A stretch of DNA of 7,428 nt, taken from NCBI GenBank assembly GCA_964547525.1, contig CAZJOD010000177.1, forward strand, positions 1 to 7,428, read 5' to 3'. Source of the DNA: CAZJOD01 sp964547525 (GTDB lineage Bacteria; Bacillota; Clostridia; JAAYHZ01). The translations under genes and the position numbers were made by a program. The notes under the pieces were generated by a model. The model did not search any database, was not told the DNA's origin, and saw only the letters and a program-made list of their open reading frames with translations. Below are positions 1-6,612 of the stretch, in pieces. How positions within the stretch are numbered: position 1 is the first letter of the stretch; every line of letters begins with the position of its first letter.

Positions 1-351
1 ACCTATGTTTAGAATATCTTTATCCTTTAAAAAAATGTCAGCTTTACGATATTTCTCACCGGAGCCGAATAACAAGGATCCGTTGGCCATACTGTCAGCT
101 AAGGCTTCGGATTCATCCGAATGTGCATAAACAGGAGCTTTCGTTATTTCTCTTAACTTATCAATATAACATATATGATCATAATGTGCATGAGTAATAA
201 TAATCGCTTTTATATTCAATTCGCTTCGGTCGGTAATTTTGATCACGGTTTCCACATCAACACCCGGATCTATAACAGCACATAGGTTATTAGAACCTAT
301 TATATAACAATTTGAACCTAACATACCTCCCGCTATTCTTTTAAAAAACAT
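1..351 (-). CDS. MBL-fold metallo-hydrolase, glyoxalase II-like (partial, C-terminus off the left edge)
   Basis: Only the N-terminal 117 codons are in the window; no stop is reached. The metallo-beta-lactamase metal motif HxHxDH is present as THAHYDH at residues 53-59 (H54, H56, D58, H59), preceded by the usual N-terminal beta strands with SNCYIIG near residue 13 and AVIDPG at 25-30. This is the pattern of small cytosolic (about 200-residue) hydrolases related to glyoxalase II and YcbL, which bind two metal ions, usually zinc, and hydrolyse thioesters or similar bonds. The exact substrate cannot be read from the sequence. The ATG at 349-351 is supported by a strong GGAGGA Shine-Dalgarno at 357-362. 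It follows dtd by 31 bp on the same strand, so it is probably the fourth gene of the recJ-rel-dtd operon, as in many clostridia. No signal peptide is seen. Confidence is high for the fold and low for the substrate. Confidence 0.88.
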   Translation of the reverse strand, partial: MFFKRIAGGMLGSNCYIIGSNNLCAVIDPGVDVETVIKITDRSELNIKAIIITHAHYDHICYIDKLREITKAPVYAHSDESEALADSMANGSLLFGSGEKYRKADIFLKDKDILNIG

Positions 352-382
352 AAAGCTCCTCCGTGTTATTTTTCATATGTTA

Positions 383-832
383 CTAGAATTGTTTCTTACT
401 ATCTATCAATATTGTAACAGGACCGTCATTGTGTATCTCGACCGACATTTCGGCTTGGAAAACTCCGGTTTCAACTTGAACGCCTGTTTTTTTTACTTCC
501 TCTACAAACAGTTCGTACATCATATTTGCGAAATCCGGACTTGCCGCTTCGGACCAACTTGGTCTTTTACCTTTTCGACAATCGCCGTATAATGTAAGTT
601 GCGAAACAACCAACATACTACCACCGATATCTTGCAGGGACAAATTCATCTTACCATCCGTATCATCAAATATTCTAAGCCCTAGTACCTTCCTTACCAT
701 ATAGTCCAAATCTTCCGGGGTGTCTTCACGTCCGACTGCAAGAAGAACCACCATCCCTTGATTTATACTTCCCACACAATCATTTTTGATATTAACTTTT
801 CCTTTTGTAACTCTTTGTATAACCGCTCTCAT
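383..832 (-). CDS. dtd: D-aminoacyl-tRNA deacylase (DTD)
   Basis: Hydrolyses the ester bond of D-amino acids (and glycine mischarged on tRNA-Ala) wrongly attached to tRNA, in the cytoplasm, freeing the tRNA for reuse. The 149-residue length fits the family (about 145-150). The N-terminus MRAVIQRV is typical. The two signature motifs are present: SQLTLYGD at residues 77-84 (S77, T80), followed by GKRPSW, and the Gly-cisPro motif NDGPVT at 135-140 (G137, P138) that gives chiral selectivity. The start lies only 10 bp after the rel stop. Its likely Shine-Dalgarno AGGT (841-844, 8 bp before ATG) overlaps the rel TAG stop, so translation is probably coupled to rel. A second AGGT at 836-839 is too close to the ATG. 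The stop is TAG. No anomalies were seen. Confidence 0.96.
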   Translation of the reverse strand: MRAVIQRVTKGKVNIKNDCVGSINQGMVVLLAVGREDTPEDLDYMVRKVLGLRIFDDTDGKMNLSLQDIGGSMLVVSQLTLYGDCRKGKRPSWSEAASPDFANMMYELFVEEVKKTGVQVETGVFQAEMSVEIHNDGPVTILIDSKKQF

Positions 833-842
833 ATTACCTAAC

Positions 843-3035
843 CTATTGTTTTTTTCTGCTTACTTCGAACACACCCTGCAGGTTGGATATTTTTCTGATT
901 ATTTTATCCAACTGATTGGTATCCGTTATTTTTAAAGTCATATTTATTATTGCAATATTGTCCTTTGTCGTTCTTGCATTTAAAGTATGAATGGGTAAGT
1001 TCGCTTCTCCTATGGCATCGGCGACTTGCATCAATAAAGAAGGGCGATCATACGCTTTGATTGCTATGTCACCTTCGTATGCCACGTTGCCTGCGCTTAT
1101 CCAATTAACCTCGATTAATCTGTTCTCAATGTTATCTAGAGCCGATAAATTGGCACAGTCCGTTCTGTGAACCGACACACCTCTGCCTTGTGTTATAAAT
1201 CCTATTATAGAGTCTCCCGGAACAGGATTGCAGCATCTGCTTAATTTGACCAGACAGTTGTCAATACCTTTAACCTGTATACCCGTTTCATTGGTCTTTT
1301 TCTTTTTATAGGCTTTACTTTCTTGCTGCGCACTGAACTTAGCATCCAAAAGTTCCTCGGGCGAAAGTGTTTTCTTATATTCTTCTTTTAAACCGGAAAT
1401 AATTTTGCCTGTGGAAAAACCACCGTATCCTATGGCTGCATAAATATCATCTAATGTATTGTAATTGTACTTCCTTAGTAAAGGTTTTATCCATTCCGTT
1501 TTAAACAACTGATCATAACTGAAACCTTGTTTCTTCAGTTCCCTCTCTACGGCTTCTTTACCACGATTAATATTTTCTTCTCTGTTTTGCTTTTTTAACC
1601 ATTGGTTTATTTTATTTCTAGCTTGAGGGCTCTTAATTATGGAAAGCCAATCTCGGCTGGGTCCTTTACTTGTTGCCGATGTAATAATATATACTATATC
1701 ACCGTTTTGTAATTCATATCCTAACGGAACGATTTTTCCGTTAACCTTAGCTCCGCTCATCTTGTTACCTACGGCACTGTGTATGTTATATGCAAAGTCA
1801 ACAGGTGTCGATCCGGCGGGTAACGACAATAAATCACCTTTAGGGGTGAATACGAATACTTCGTTGGAAACTAAATTAACCCTCAGGTTCTCCATAAATT
1901 CTTCGGCATCGTTAACTTCATTTTGCCATTCCAATAATTGTCTTAACCACGCCAGCTTTTTATCCAACTCGGTATTGCCCAAATTATTATTCTTATACTG
2001 CCAGTGAGCCGCAATACCGTATTCAGCTACCCTATGCATCTCTTTTGTTCTTATTTGTACTTCAAAAGGAATGCCCCTTTCACCCATTAATGTCGTATGA
2101 AGAGATTGATACATATTCTCTTTTGGTAGTGCAATATAATCTTTTACTCTGCCCGGTACCGGCTTATACATTTCATGAACCAATCCCAGTACATGATAAC
2201 ATTCTTCATCTGTATCAACTATAATCCTTATAGCAAACAAGTCATATATTTGATCAATAGTTTTGTTTTGTGTTTTCATTTTATTATAAATACTGTAGAA
2301 ATGTTTCGGTCTTCCCTCCACAGTCGCATTTATGTTCAACTCTTTTAACTTGGTTTTAACATTTTCACATATCTTTTTTATATACTCTTCTCTTTCTTGC
2401 CTTCGCTGCGATATCTCCGTTTTAATTTGCTTGTACGTTGGATTGTCAAGATATCTTAAAGACAAATCCTCCAGTTCCCACTTTATAGTATAAACACCAA
2501 GACGGCCTGCCAACGGTGCGAAAATGTCTATAGTTTCCTTCGCTTTGGCTAAAGCGTTCTCACCGGGCACAAAATCCAGTGTCCTCATATTATGAAGTCT
2601 GTCTGCAAGCTTAATTAAAACTACACGAACATCATTTGCCATTGCCAGAAGCATTTTTCTGAAGTTTTGAACCTGCCGTTCCTGTTTCGAGTTAATGTGA
2701 AGCTTTGAAAGCTTTGTTACACCATCCACTAAGCCTGCAACTTCTTTTCCAAATTCTTTTTCCAACTCTTCACCGGTATAATCGGTATCTTCGATTGTGT
2801 CATGTAGGATTCCGGCGGCTATTGATTGAGAATCCATTTCCATCTCGGCTAGGATGTGCGCAACGCTTATGGCATGCATAAAAAAAGGCTCTCCGGAATA
2901 ACGGACTTGTCCTTCATGAGCATTTTTAGACAATTGATACGCTTTCCTAATGAGTTCAATGTCGGCCTTTTGATCATATTTGAGTATTTTCTCAACGAGT
3001 TTTATAAAATTGTCTTCGATTCCCGTATGGTCCAT
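843..3035 (-). CDS. rel: Bifunctional (p)ppGpp synthetase/hydrolase, RelA/SpoT family (Rel)
   Basis: Makes (p)ppGpp from ATP and GDP/GTP in amino-acid starvation and degrades it again, controlling the stringent response. Numbered from the ATG at 3035 (730 residues, normal for long RSH proteins), the order is as follows. The HD hydrolase domain has H54, H78-D79, E82-D83, D145 and N149, all intact. The synthetase domain has GRPKHFYSIYNKM at 241-253, D265 and E325 in EVQIRT. The TGS domain spans about 392-453, followed by a helical region, a Cys-rich zinc-finger-like domain with C601-C602, H623 and C627, and a C-terminal ACT domain from about 653. The synthetase motif RVKD (296-299) is the RxKD type of bifunctional enzymes, not the ExDD of hydrolase-dead RelA, so both activities are expected. 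An in-frame ATG two codons upstream (3041) lies only 1 nt from the Shine-Dalgarno, so 3035 is preferred. The gene sits 39 bp after recJ and 10 bp before dtd. Confidence 0.96.
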   Translation of the reverse strand: MDHTGIEDNFIKLVEKILKYDQKADIELIRKAYQLSKNAHEGQVRYSGEPFFMHAISVAHILAEMEMDSQSIAAGILHDTIEDTDYTGEELEKEFGKEVAGLVDGVTKLSKLHINSKQERQVQNFRKMLLAMANDVRVVLIKLADRLHNMRTLDFVPGENALAKAKETIDIFAPLAGRLGVYTIKWELEDLSLRYLDNPTYKQIKTEISQRRQEREEYIKKICENVKTKLKELNINATVEGRPKHFYSIYNKMKTQNKTIDQIYDLFAIRIIVDTDEECYHVLGLVHEMYKPVPGRVKDYIALPKENMYQSLHTTLMGERGIPFEVQIRTKEMHRVAEYGIAAHWQYKNNNLGNTELDKKLAWLRQLLEWQNEVNDAEEFMENLRVNLVSNEVFVFTPKGDLLSLPAGSTPVDFAYNIHSAVGNKMSGAKVNGKIVPLGYELQNGDIVYIITSATSKGPSRDWLSIIKSPQARNKINQWLKKQNREENINRGKEAVERELKKQGFSYDQLFKTEWIKPLLRKYNYNTLDDIYAAIGYGGFSTGKIISGLKEEYKKTLSPEELLDAKFSAQQESKAYKKKKTNETGIQVKGIDNCLVKLSRCCNPVPGDSIIGFITQGRGVSVHRTDCANLSALDNIENRLIEVNWISAGNVAYEGDIAIKAYDRPSLLMQVADAIGEANLPIHTLNARTTKDNIAIINMTLKITDTNQLDKIIRKISNLQGVFEVSRKKQ

Positions 3036-3042
3036 CTTCATC

Positions 3043-3048
3043 CCACCT
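3043..3048 (-). promoter_or_regulatory. Ribosome binding site deciding the rel start
   Basis: AGGTGG on the minus strand. It is 7 nt from the ATG at 3035 but only 1 nt from the in-frame ATG at 3041. The spacing favours the downstream ATG, giving a protein two residues shorter than the longest reading frame. Confidence 0.7.
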
Positions 3049-3064
3049 GTTTAATTATCATATT

Positions 3065-3092
3065 AGTATATGATTCAATTCCTTAAATGCAA
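3065..3092 (-). promoter_or_regulatory. Possible internal promoter before rel
   Basis: On the minus strand, TATACT (-10, at 3065-3070, five of six consensus bases) lies 16 nt after TTGCAT (-35, at 3087-3092, only three of six). It overlaps the last recJ codons and would let rel, dtd and the hydrolase be expressed apart from recJ. AT-rich DNA yields such matches by chance, so this is only a candidate. Confidence 0.25.
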
Positions 3093-5243
3093 CATTTTAG
3101 AATAGAGTTGTGAATTTTCTACATCCGCTTTTTCCGTAATATTCTCATTAATCTGAAAAGTTGTTATACCGTTTTTTTGTGTCATACAAACAACACCCAA
3201 ATCATATAGTATTTTTAAACATATAAGCATCTTGACCGGATTGATATATTTACCTGTCATGTCGGTTAATGCTTCTGTTAACTGAAGAATTCGGCAAAGC
3301 TCCAACGAAGGCCTTTTATATTTTACATACTTGTATATCAACGCAATCGTATTTCTGTCTATGTCGGTTATATCACCAATCAATTTTGACAGATTAAAGT
3401 CATCAAGTTGCGTATTAGATACCGTTAGATAAGAATACCGAATTTTTTCTACCAATTCCTTTATGCTATTATAACCCTTAAAGTGTTCAAACTCAATGTT
3501 TTTAGTAAAATGATAATAAAACAATTTATACGTTTTATTTATATCCGCAAATTTCATATCTATAATTTTCATTACAGGAGTTTTATGGCCATTCCATTCA
3601 TTAATCGTCAAAGTAAAAGCCACATGAACCATTGCACCGGGATCCAACAATTCATAAAAATCAATTAAATTGAAACCGACGGCATCAATATATCGATTAT
3701 CTTGATTAAATCTGACACTTATATGGTTCCTATTCTTTCCAATAATCTTGCTGTAAACTACAAGCATATTTTCACATAGAAACACAGGTTCTTTATTTCC
3801 CTCACCAAACGGTTGAAGCTTATCCATGTCTTCTATATTTTCAAGAGTTATTTCATTTAAAGAAACTGTTGTGTCAATAATTAGTCCGGGTATAAAGTCT
3901 AAAAGGTCTGCATTTTCATTTGCATAATTATTGACCACAATTCTAAAATTATCAATATCGGCACTTTTTAGTGACATACCGGCCGCAGCTTCATGACCAC
4001 CGTATTTTTCCAGATATCTATCGGCATATGATAACGCTTTAAACAAATTAAAATTACCCGCACTGCGCCCCGAACCTTTAGCCTTTTCATCTTCAATAGA
4101 TAAAAGTATACTTGGTAAACAATATTTATCGGTAATTTTTGATGAAACAATTCCTATGATACCATGATGCCATCCGTTATTAGCGATTACTAAAATTTTA
4201 TCTTTTTCCAAGTCGTTTTGCTTTTTTACCAGAAAATCTGCTTCCTTCATAATATTTTCTTGTATTAATTGCCTTTTTAAATTTTCTTTATTGATTTCTT
4301 CCGCTATATCTGTACATCTACTTTTATCATCGCATGTTAAAAGCTCAACCGCTCTATCGGCACTTCCCATTCTTCCGGCTGCATTTAATCTCGGACCTAA
4401 TACATATCCCAAATGATATGTATTAATTTCGGCTTTATTCAGTTCACTTACACGAATTAATTCCTCAAGCCCAATATTTTTGGTATTTTGTAATTTGTAC
4501 AGCCCTGATTTAACTATAATTCTGTTTTCTCCGACCAATTTAACAACATCGGCTACAGTACCTAAAGCCGCAAGATCAAGATACTCCTTATAAGTATTAT
4601 GTAAACCCAGATATGTACATAAAGCGGTTATAACCTTAAAAATAACCCCGGCACCACATAAAAACCTGAAAGGATAACCGCAATCGGGATGCGAAACCGC
4701 TATTATGGAAAAACAATCAGGAACCATATCCTCTCTTACCTCATGGTGATCTGTAACAATGACTTCAATACCGTTATCATAAAGAGTCTTCACATACTCT
4801 TTCGCAGTTATACCACAGTCTACAGTTATAACTAATTCGGGAGCTTTATTTATAACATTGGAAACCGACTGTTCCGATAAACCGTAGCCTTCGTCCAACC
4901 TATCCGGTATGTAATAAGAGATGTTATAATTTAAAGACTTTAAAAAATTAACCAGCATTGAACATCCTGTTATACCATCTACGTCATAATCACTGTAAAT
5001 CAAAATTTTCTTTTTGGATTCACCGTAGCATACAATTTGTTTTACTGTTTTTTCCATATCTTTAAATAAAAAAGGATCATGTAATCCTTCGATCTCAGGG
5101 TTTAAAAAATTTTCTACAGATTCGTCAGTCTCGCTCTTAGCGGCAATAACTTTCGCAGTTAAATCTTTTATACCTAAAGATTTTAATTTTAAAAACATAT
5201 TTTTATCGAACTTTTTATTTATATCCCAATACTTCGGATTCAC
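3075..5243 (-). CDS. recJ: Single-stranded-DNA-specific exonuclease RecJ
   Basis: Degrades single-stranded DNA 5' to 3' in recombinational and mismatch repair; a metal-dependent DHH-family phosphoesterase. The DHH domain shows motif I SDYDVDG (84-90), motif II VDCG (141-144), motif III DHH (165-167), motif IV around SHPDCGYPF (184-192) and GTVADV (228-233), then GPRLNAAGRMG (283-293). The DHHA1 domain shows GWHHG (357-361), GSGRS (390-394) and GGHEAAAG (415-422). An OB-fold region follows (about 455-560, with QPFGEGNKEPVF at 477-488). The last 150 residues form an extra C-terminal domain with a winged-helix-like end, as in Firmicutes RecJ; 722 residues is longer than E. coli (577) and shorter than B. 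subtilis (786). The start is GTG, with GGAG 8 nt upstream and an in-frame TAA directly before it, so no earlier start is possible. The stop is TGA. Motif IV has H185 where Asn is usual. It appears to be the first gene of the leftward operon. Confidence 0.96.
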   Translation of the reverse strand: MNPKYWDINKKFDKNMFLKLKSLGIKDLTAKVIAAKSETDESVENFLNPEIEGLHDPFLFKDMEKTVKQIVCYGESKKKILIYSDYDVDGITGCSMLVNFLKSLNYNISYYIPDRLDEGYGLSEQSVSNVINKAPELVITVDCGITAKEYVKTLYDNGIEVIVTDHHEVREDMVPDCFSIIAVSHPDCGYPFRFLCGAGVIFKVITALCTYLGLHNTYKEYLDLAALGTVADVVKLVGENRIIVKSGLYKLQNTKNIGLEELIRVSELNKAEINTYHLGYVLGPRLNAAGRMGSADRAVELLTCDDKSRCTDIAEEINKENLKRQLIQENIMKEADFLVKKQNDLEKDKILVIANNGWHHGIIGIVSSKITDKYCLPSILLSIEDEKAKGSGRSAGNFNLFKALSYADRYLEKYGGHEAAAGMSLKSADIDNFRIVVNNYANENADLLDFIPGLIIDTTVSLNEITLENIEDMDKLQPFGEGNKEPVFLCENMLVVYSKIIGKNRNHISVRFNQDNRYIDAVGFNLIDFYELLDPGAMVHVAFTLTINEWNGHKTPVMKIIDMKFADINKTYKLFYYHFTKNIEFEHFKGYNSIKELVEKIRYSYLTVSNTQLDDFNLSKLIGDITDIDRNTIALIYKYVKYKRPSLELCRILQLTEALTDMTGKYINPVKMLICLKILYDLGVVCMTQKNGITTFQINENITEKADVENSQLYSKMLHLRN

Positions 5244-5282
5244 TTATTCATCTCCGTTCATACTTTTTAAAGGTACCCTTAT

Positions 5283-5312
5283 ATCATATTACTATTTCCT
5301 CAAGGAAATCAA
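5283..5312 (-). promoter_or_regulatory. Probable promoter of the recJ-rel-dtd operon
   Basis: Minus-strand TTGATT (-35, 5307-5312, four of six consensus bases) and TATGAT (-10, 5283-5288, five of six), 18 nt apart. Transcription would begin near 5276, leaving a leader of about 33 nt that holds the recJ Shine-Dalgarno GGAG. The position, just upstream of the first leftward gene and facing away from the rightward gene, supports it. It resembles a sigma-A promoter and is not experimentally shown. Confidence 0.5.
5294..5309. repeat. 16-bp palindrome inside the recJ promoter (possible operator)
   Basis: ATTTCCT-CA-AGGAAAT is a perfect inverted repeat with 7-bp arms and a 2-nt centre. It fills most of the spacer between the proposed -35 and -10 boxes and overlaps the -35 by 3 bp. 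The symmetry and position suit a dimeric repressor site. The spacer is too short for a stable RNA hairpin, and no T-tract follows, so it is not a terminator. The binding protein is unknown. Confidence 0.4.
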
Positions 5313-5358
5313 TATTATATTTTTGTTTCCGCTCATGTTTTAAAATTAAGATCAAAAA

Positions 5359-5428
5359 TTACTGTAAAATTTTTTATTGCTTCAAACAAATGGACATCAG
5401 ACCGAGTTGTAATTAGTTTTTGCAGTAA
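5359..5428. repeat. Pair of inverted near-identical 11-mers between divergent genes
   Basis: The minus strand reads TTTTACAGTAA at 5359-5369 and the plus strand reads TTTTGCAGTAA at 5418-5428; they match at 10 of 11 bases in opposite orientation, 48 bp apart. They sit between the two divergent promoters, where regulator sites are expected. The surrounding DNA is very AT-rich, so chance is a real possibility. The rest of 5244-5533 shows no gene or RNA structure I can support. Confidence 0.2.
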
Positions 5429-5472
5429 AATCATTTTTTTATTTAATACATTTCATTATTGTTATATTTGTG

Positions 5473-5501
5473 TTTATATAAATACAAAGACATGATATAA
5501 T
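5473..5501 (+). promoter_or_regulatory. Promoter of the mutarotase-fold gene, extended -10 type
   Basis: A perfect TATAAT at 5496-5501 is preceded by TGA (5493-5495), giving an extended -10. TTTATA at 5473-5478 is a partial -35 at 17 nt. Transcription would start near 5508, downstream of the ATG at 5504, which makes that ATG an unlikely start for the gene that follows. Confidence 0.65.
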
Positions 5502-5522
5502 TAATGGAAAATATGAGTTTAT

Positions 5523-5527
5523 GGAGG
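5523..5527 (+). promoter_or_regulatory. Ribosome binding site deciding the start at 5534
   Basis: GGAGG lies 6 nt before the ATG at 5534. The in-frame ATG at 5504 has no such site and precedes the predicted transcription start, so the coding region is called from 5534. Confidence 0.8.
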
Positions 5528-5533
5528 CATATC

Positions 5534-6445
5534 ATGTCAGTTAAAGTTGAGAAGATCTCATATAAAGGTTTTAATGATTGTATTCGTTTAAGTAATGATA
5601 CTGTAGATCTGATTGTTACAACACAAGTTGGACCGAGAATACTTCGATACGGGTTCATTAACGCCGATAATGAATTTTGCAATGTTGAAAGTCAAATGGG
5701 GGTTACCGGTGGAGATCAATGGAATATCTTCGGTGGGCACAGGTTATGGCACAGCCCGGAAGCACGTCCGAGATCTTATGTGCCGGATAACACACCTATA
5801 GATTATAAAATTTCCGAAAACTCAGTGCATTTAAGTCAACCGGTTGAACCTTGGGTTAATATAAAAAAGGATATTACTGTTAAGTTAGATGACACCGGTT
5901 CAAAAGTAACCGTATCTCATACTTTAAAAAACAAAGGTGCTTGGGACATTGAGCTTTCTTTATGGGCTCTTACCGTTGTTGCTCCCGGAGGTTTGGAGAT
6001 AGTTCCGCAGTGTATGAATGAAACCGATTTGTTGCCAAATCGTATGATTTCATTATGGCCATATTCAAAAATGAATGATCACCGTATCTTCTGGGGTGAA
6101 AAGTACATTATGCTAAAGCAAGACCCTAATATGGAACCGCCTTTTAAATTCGGTATTTCAAATGATCAAGGCTGGGCTGCTTATGTAAATAATAACCGGC
6201 TCTTCGTAAAATGTTTTGATCCTGTACCGGGTGCGACATATCCCGACTTTTCAGCTTCATCATATGAGACATATACAACGGATTATATGCTGGAAATGGA
6301 AAGCTTAAGTCCTTTAACCGTTTTGAAACCGGAAGGAACATTAGTACATGAGGAAAGATGGTACTTATATAACAACATCATATCTCCTTCAACTGAAGAA
6401 GATGTTGATAAAGTAATTATACCTTATATTAATAAGTCTCTATAG
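5534..6445 (+). CDS. Predicted sugar-binding protein, galactose-mutarotase-like fold (DUF4380-like)
   Basis: A 303-residue cytosolic protein with no signal peptide or membrane segment. The pattern is that of the galactose-mutarotase-like beta-sandwich superfamily, closest by memory to DUF4380: an early strand with QVGPRIL (31-37), the loop GGHRLWHSPEARPR (67-80), mid-protein beta strands with SHTLKNKGAWDIELSLW (128-144), and a C-terminal segment EMESLSPLTVLKPEG (254-268) followed by HEERW (272-276). Superfamily members bind or epimerise sugars. Conserved-looking H69, R70, H73 and E76 and the late acidic residues could line a sugar site, but I cannot align them with the catalytic His/Glu of aldose 1-epimerase, so enzyme activity is not claimed. 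It has its own extended -10 promoter and is followed by a strong terminator, so it is probably transcribed alone. It is divergent from recJ and convergent with the amidase; neither neighbour points to a substrate. The fold call is fairly sure, the function unknown. Confidence 0.75.
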   Translation: MSVKVEKISYKGFNDCIRLSNDTVDLIVTTQVGPRILRYGFINADNEFCNVESQMGVTGGDQWNIFGGHRLWHSPEARPRSYVPDNTPIDYKISENSVHLSQPVEPWVNIKKDITVKLDDTGSKVTVSHTLKNKGAWDIELSLWALTVVAPGGLEIVPQCMNETDLLPNRMISLWPYSKMNDHRIFWGEKYIMLKQDPNMEPPFKFGISNDQGWAAYVNNNRLFVKCFDPVPGATYPDFSASSYETYTTDYMLEMESLSPLTVLKPEGTLVHEERWYLYNNIISPSTEEDVDKVIIPYINKSL

Positions 6446-6512
6446 AAGATATCTTTTCTGCGTATATTTAACCGTTTTGAGTCAATATACATTGAATTTA
6501 AATTAAAAGGTA

Positions 6513-6564
6513 AAACGTCCGTTACAACAATCACCGGGTTGTTATTCGGACGTTTAATTTTTTT
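6513..6564 (+). terminator. Rho-independent terminator, possibly bidirectional
   Basis: A perfect 9-bp outer stem AAACGTCCG (6513-6521) / CGGACGTTT (6547-6555) encloses a 5-bp inner stem ACAAC (6524-6528) / GTTGT (6538-6542) with a 9-nt loop. The plus strand then runs TTTAATTTTTTT to 6564, a good U-tract for the mutarotase-fold gene. On the minus strand the same stem is followed by TTTTACCTTTTAATTT, a weaker T-rich run, so it may also end the amidase transcript coming from the right. The rest of 6446-6612 is AT-rich and shows no gene. Confidence 0.9.
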
Positions 6565-6612
6565 ATACCGTTTTATATTAATAGTTAATATAATTTTTAA
6601 TTTGAAGATTAC

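Noticed and set aside
377..592. 71-residue plus-strand open frame
   Set aside because: It lies antisense inside dtd, has no Shine-Dalgarno and shows no family pattern; it is a shadow of the real gene.
846..862. A7 run at the 3' end of rel as a possible -1 frameshift site
   Set aside because: A -1 shift would add only about three residues before a TAG stop and would not reach dtd, so no fusion product results.
1639..2007. 122-residue plus-strand open frame inside rel
   Set aside because: It is antisense to the conserved TGS region of rel, with no ribosome binding site or recognisable domain.
6144..6341. 65-residue minus-strand open frame
   Set aside because: It is antisense to the mutarotase-fold gene, whose frame has the promoter, Shine-Dalgarno and domain pattern.
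6446..6455. AAGATATCTT palindrome just after the mutarotase-fold stop codon
   Set aside because: It is short, AT-rich and has no T-tract; the true terminator is the stronger hairpin at 6513-6564.
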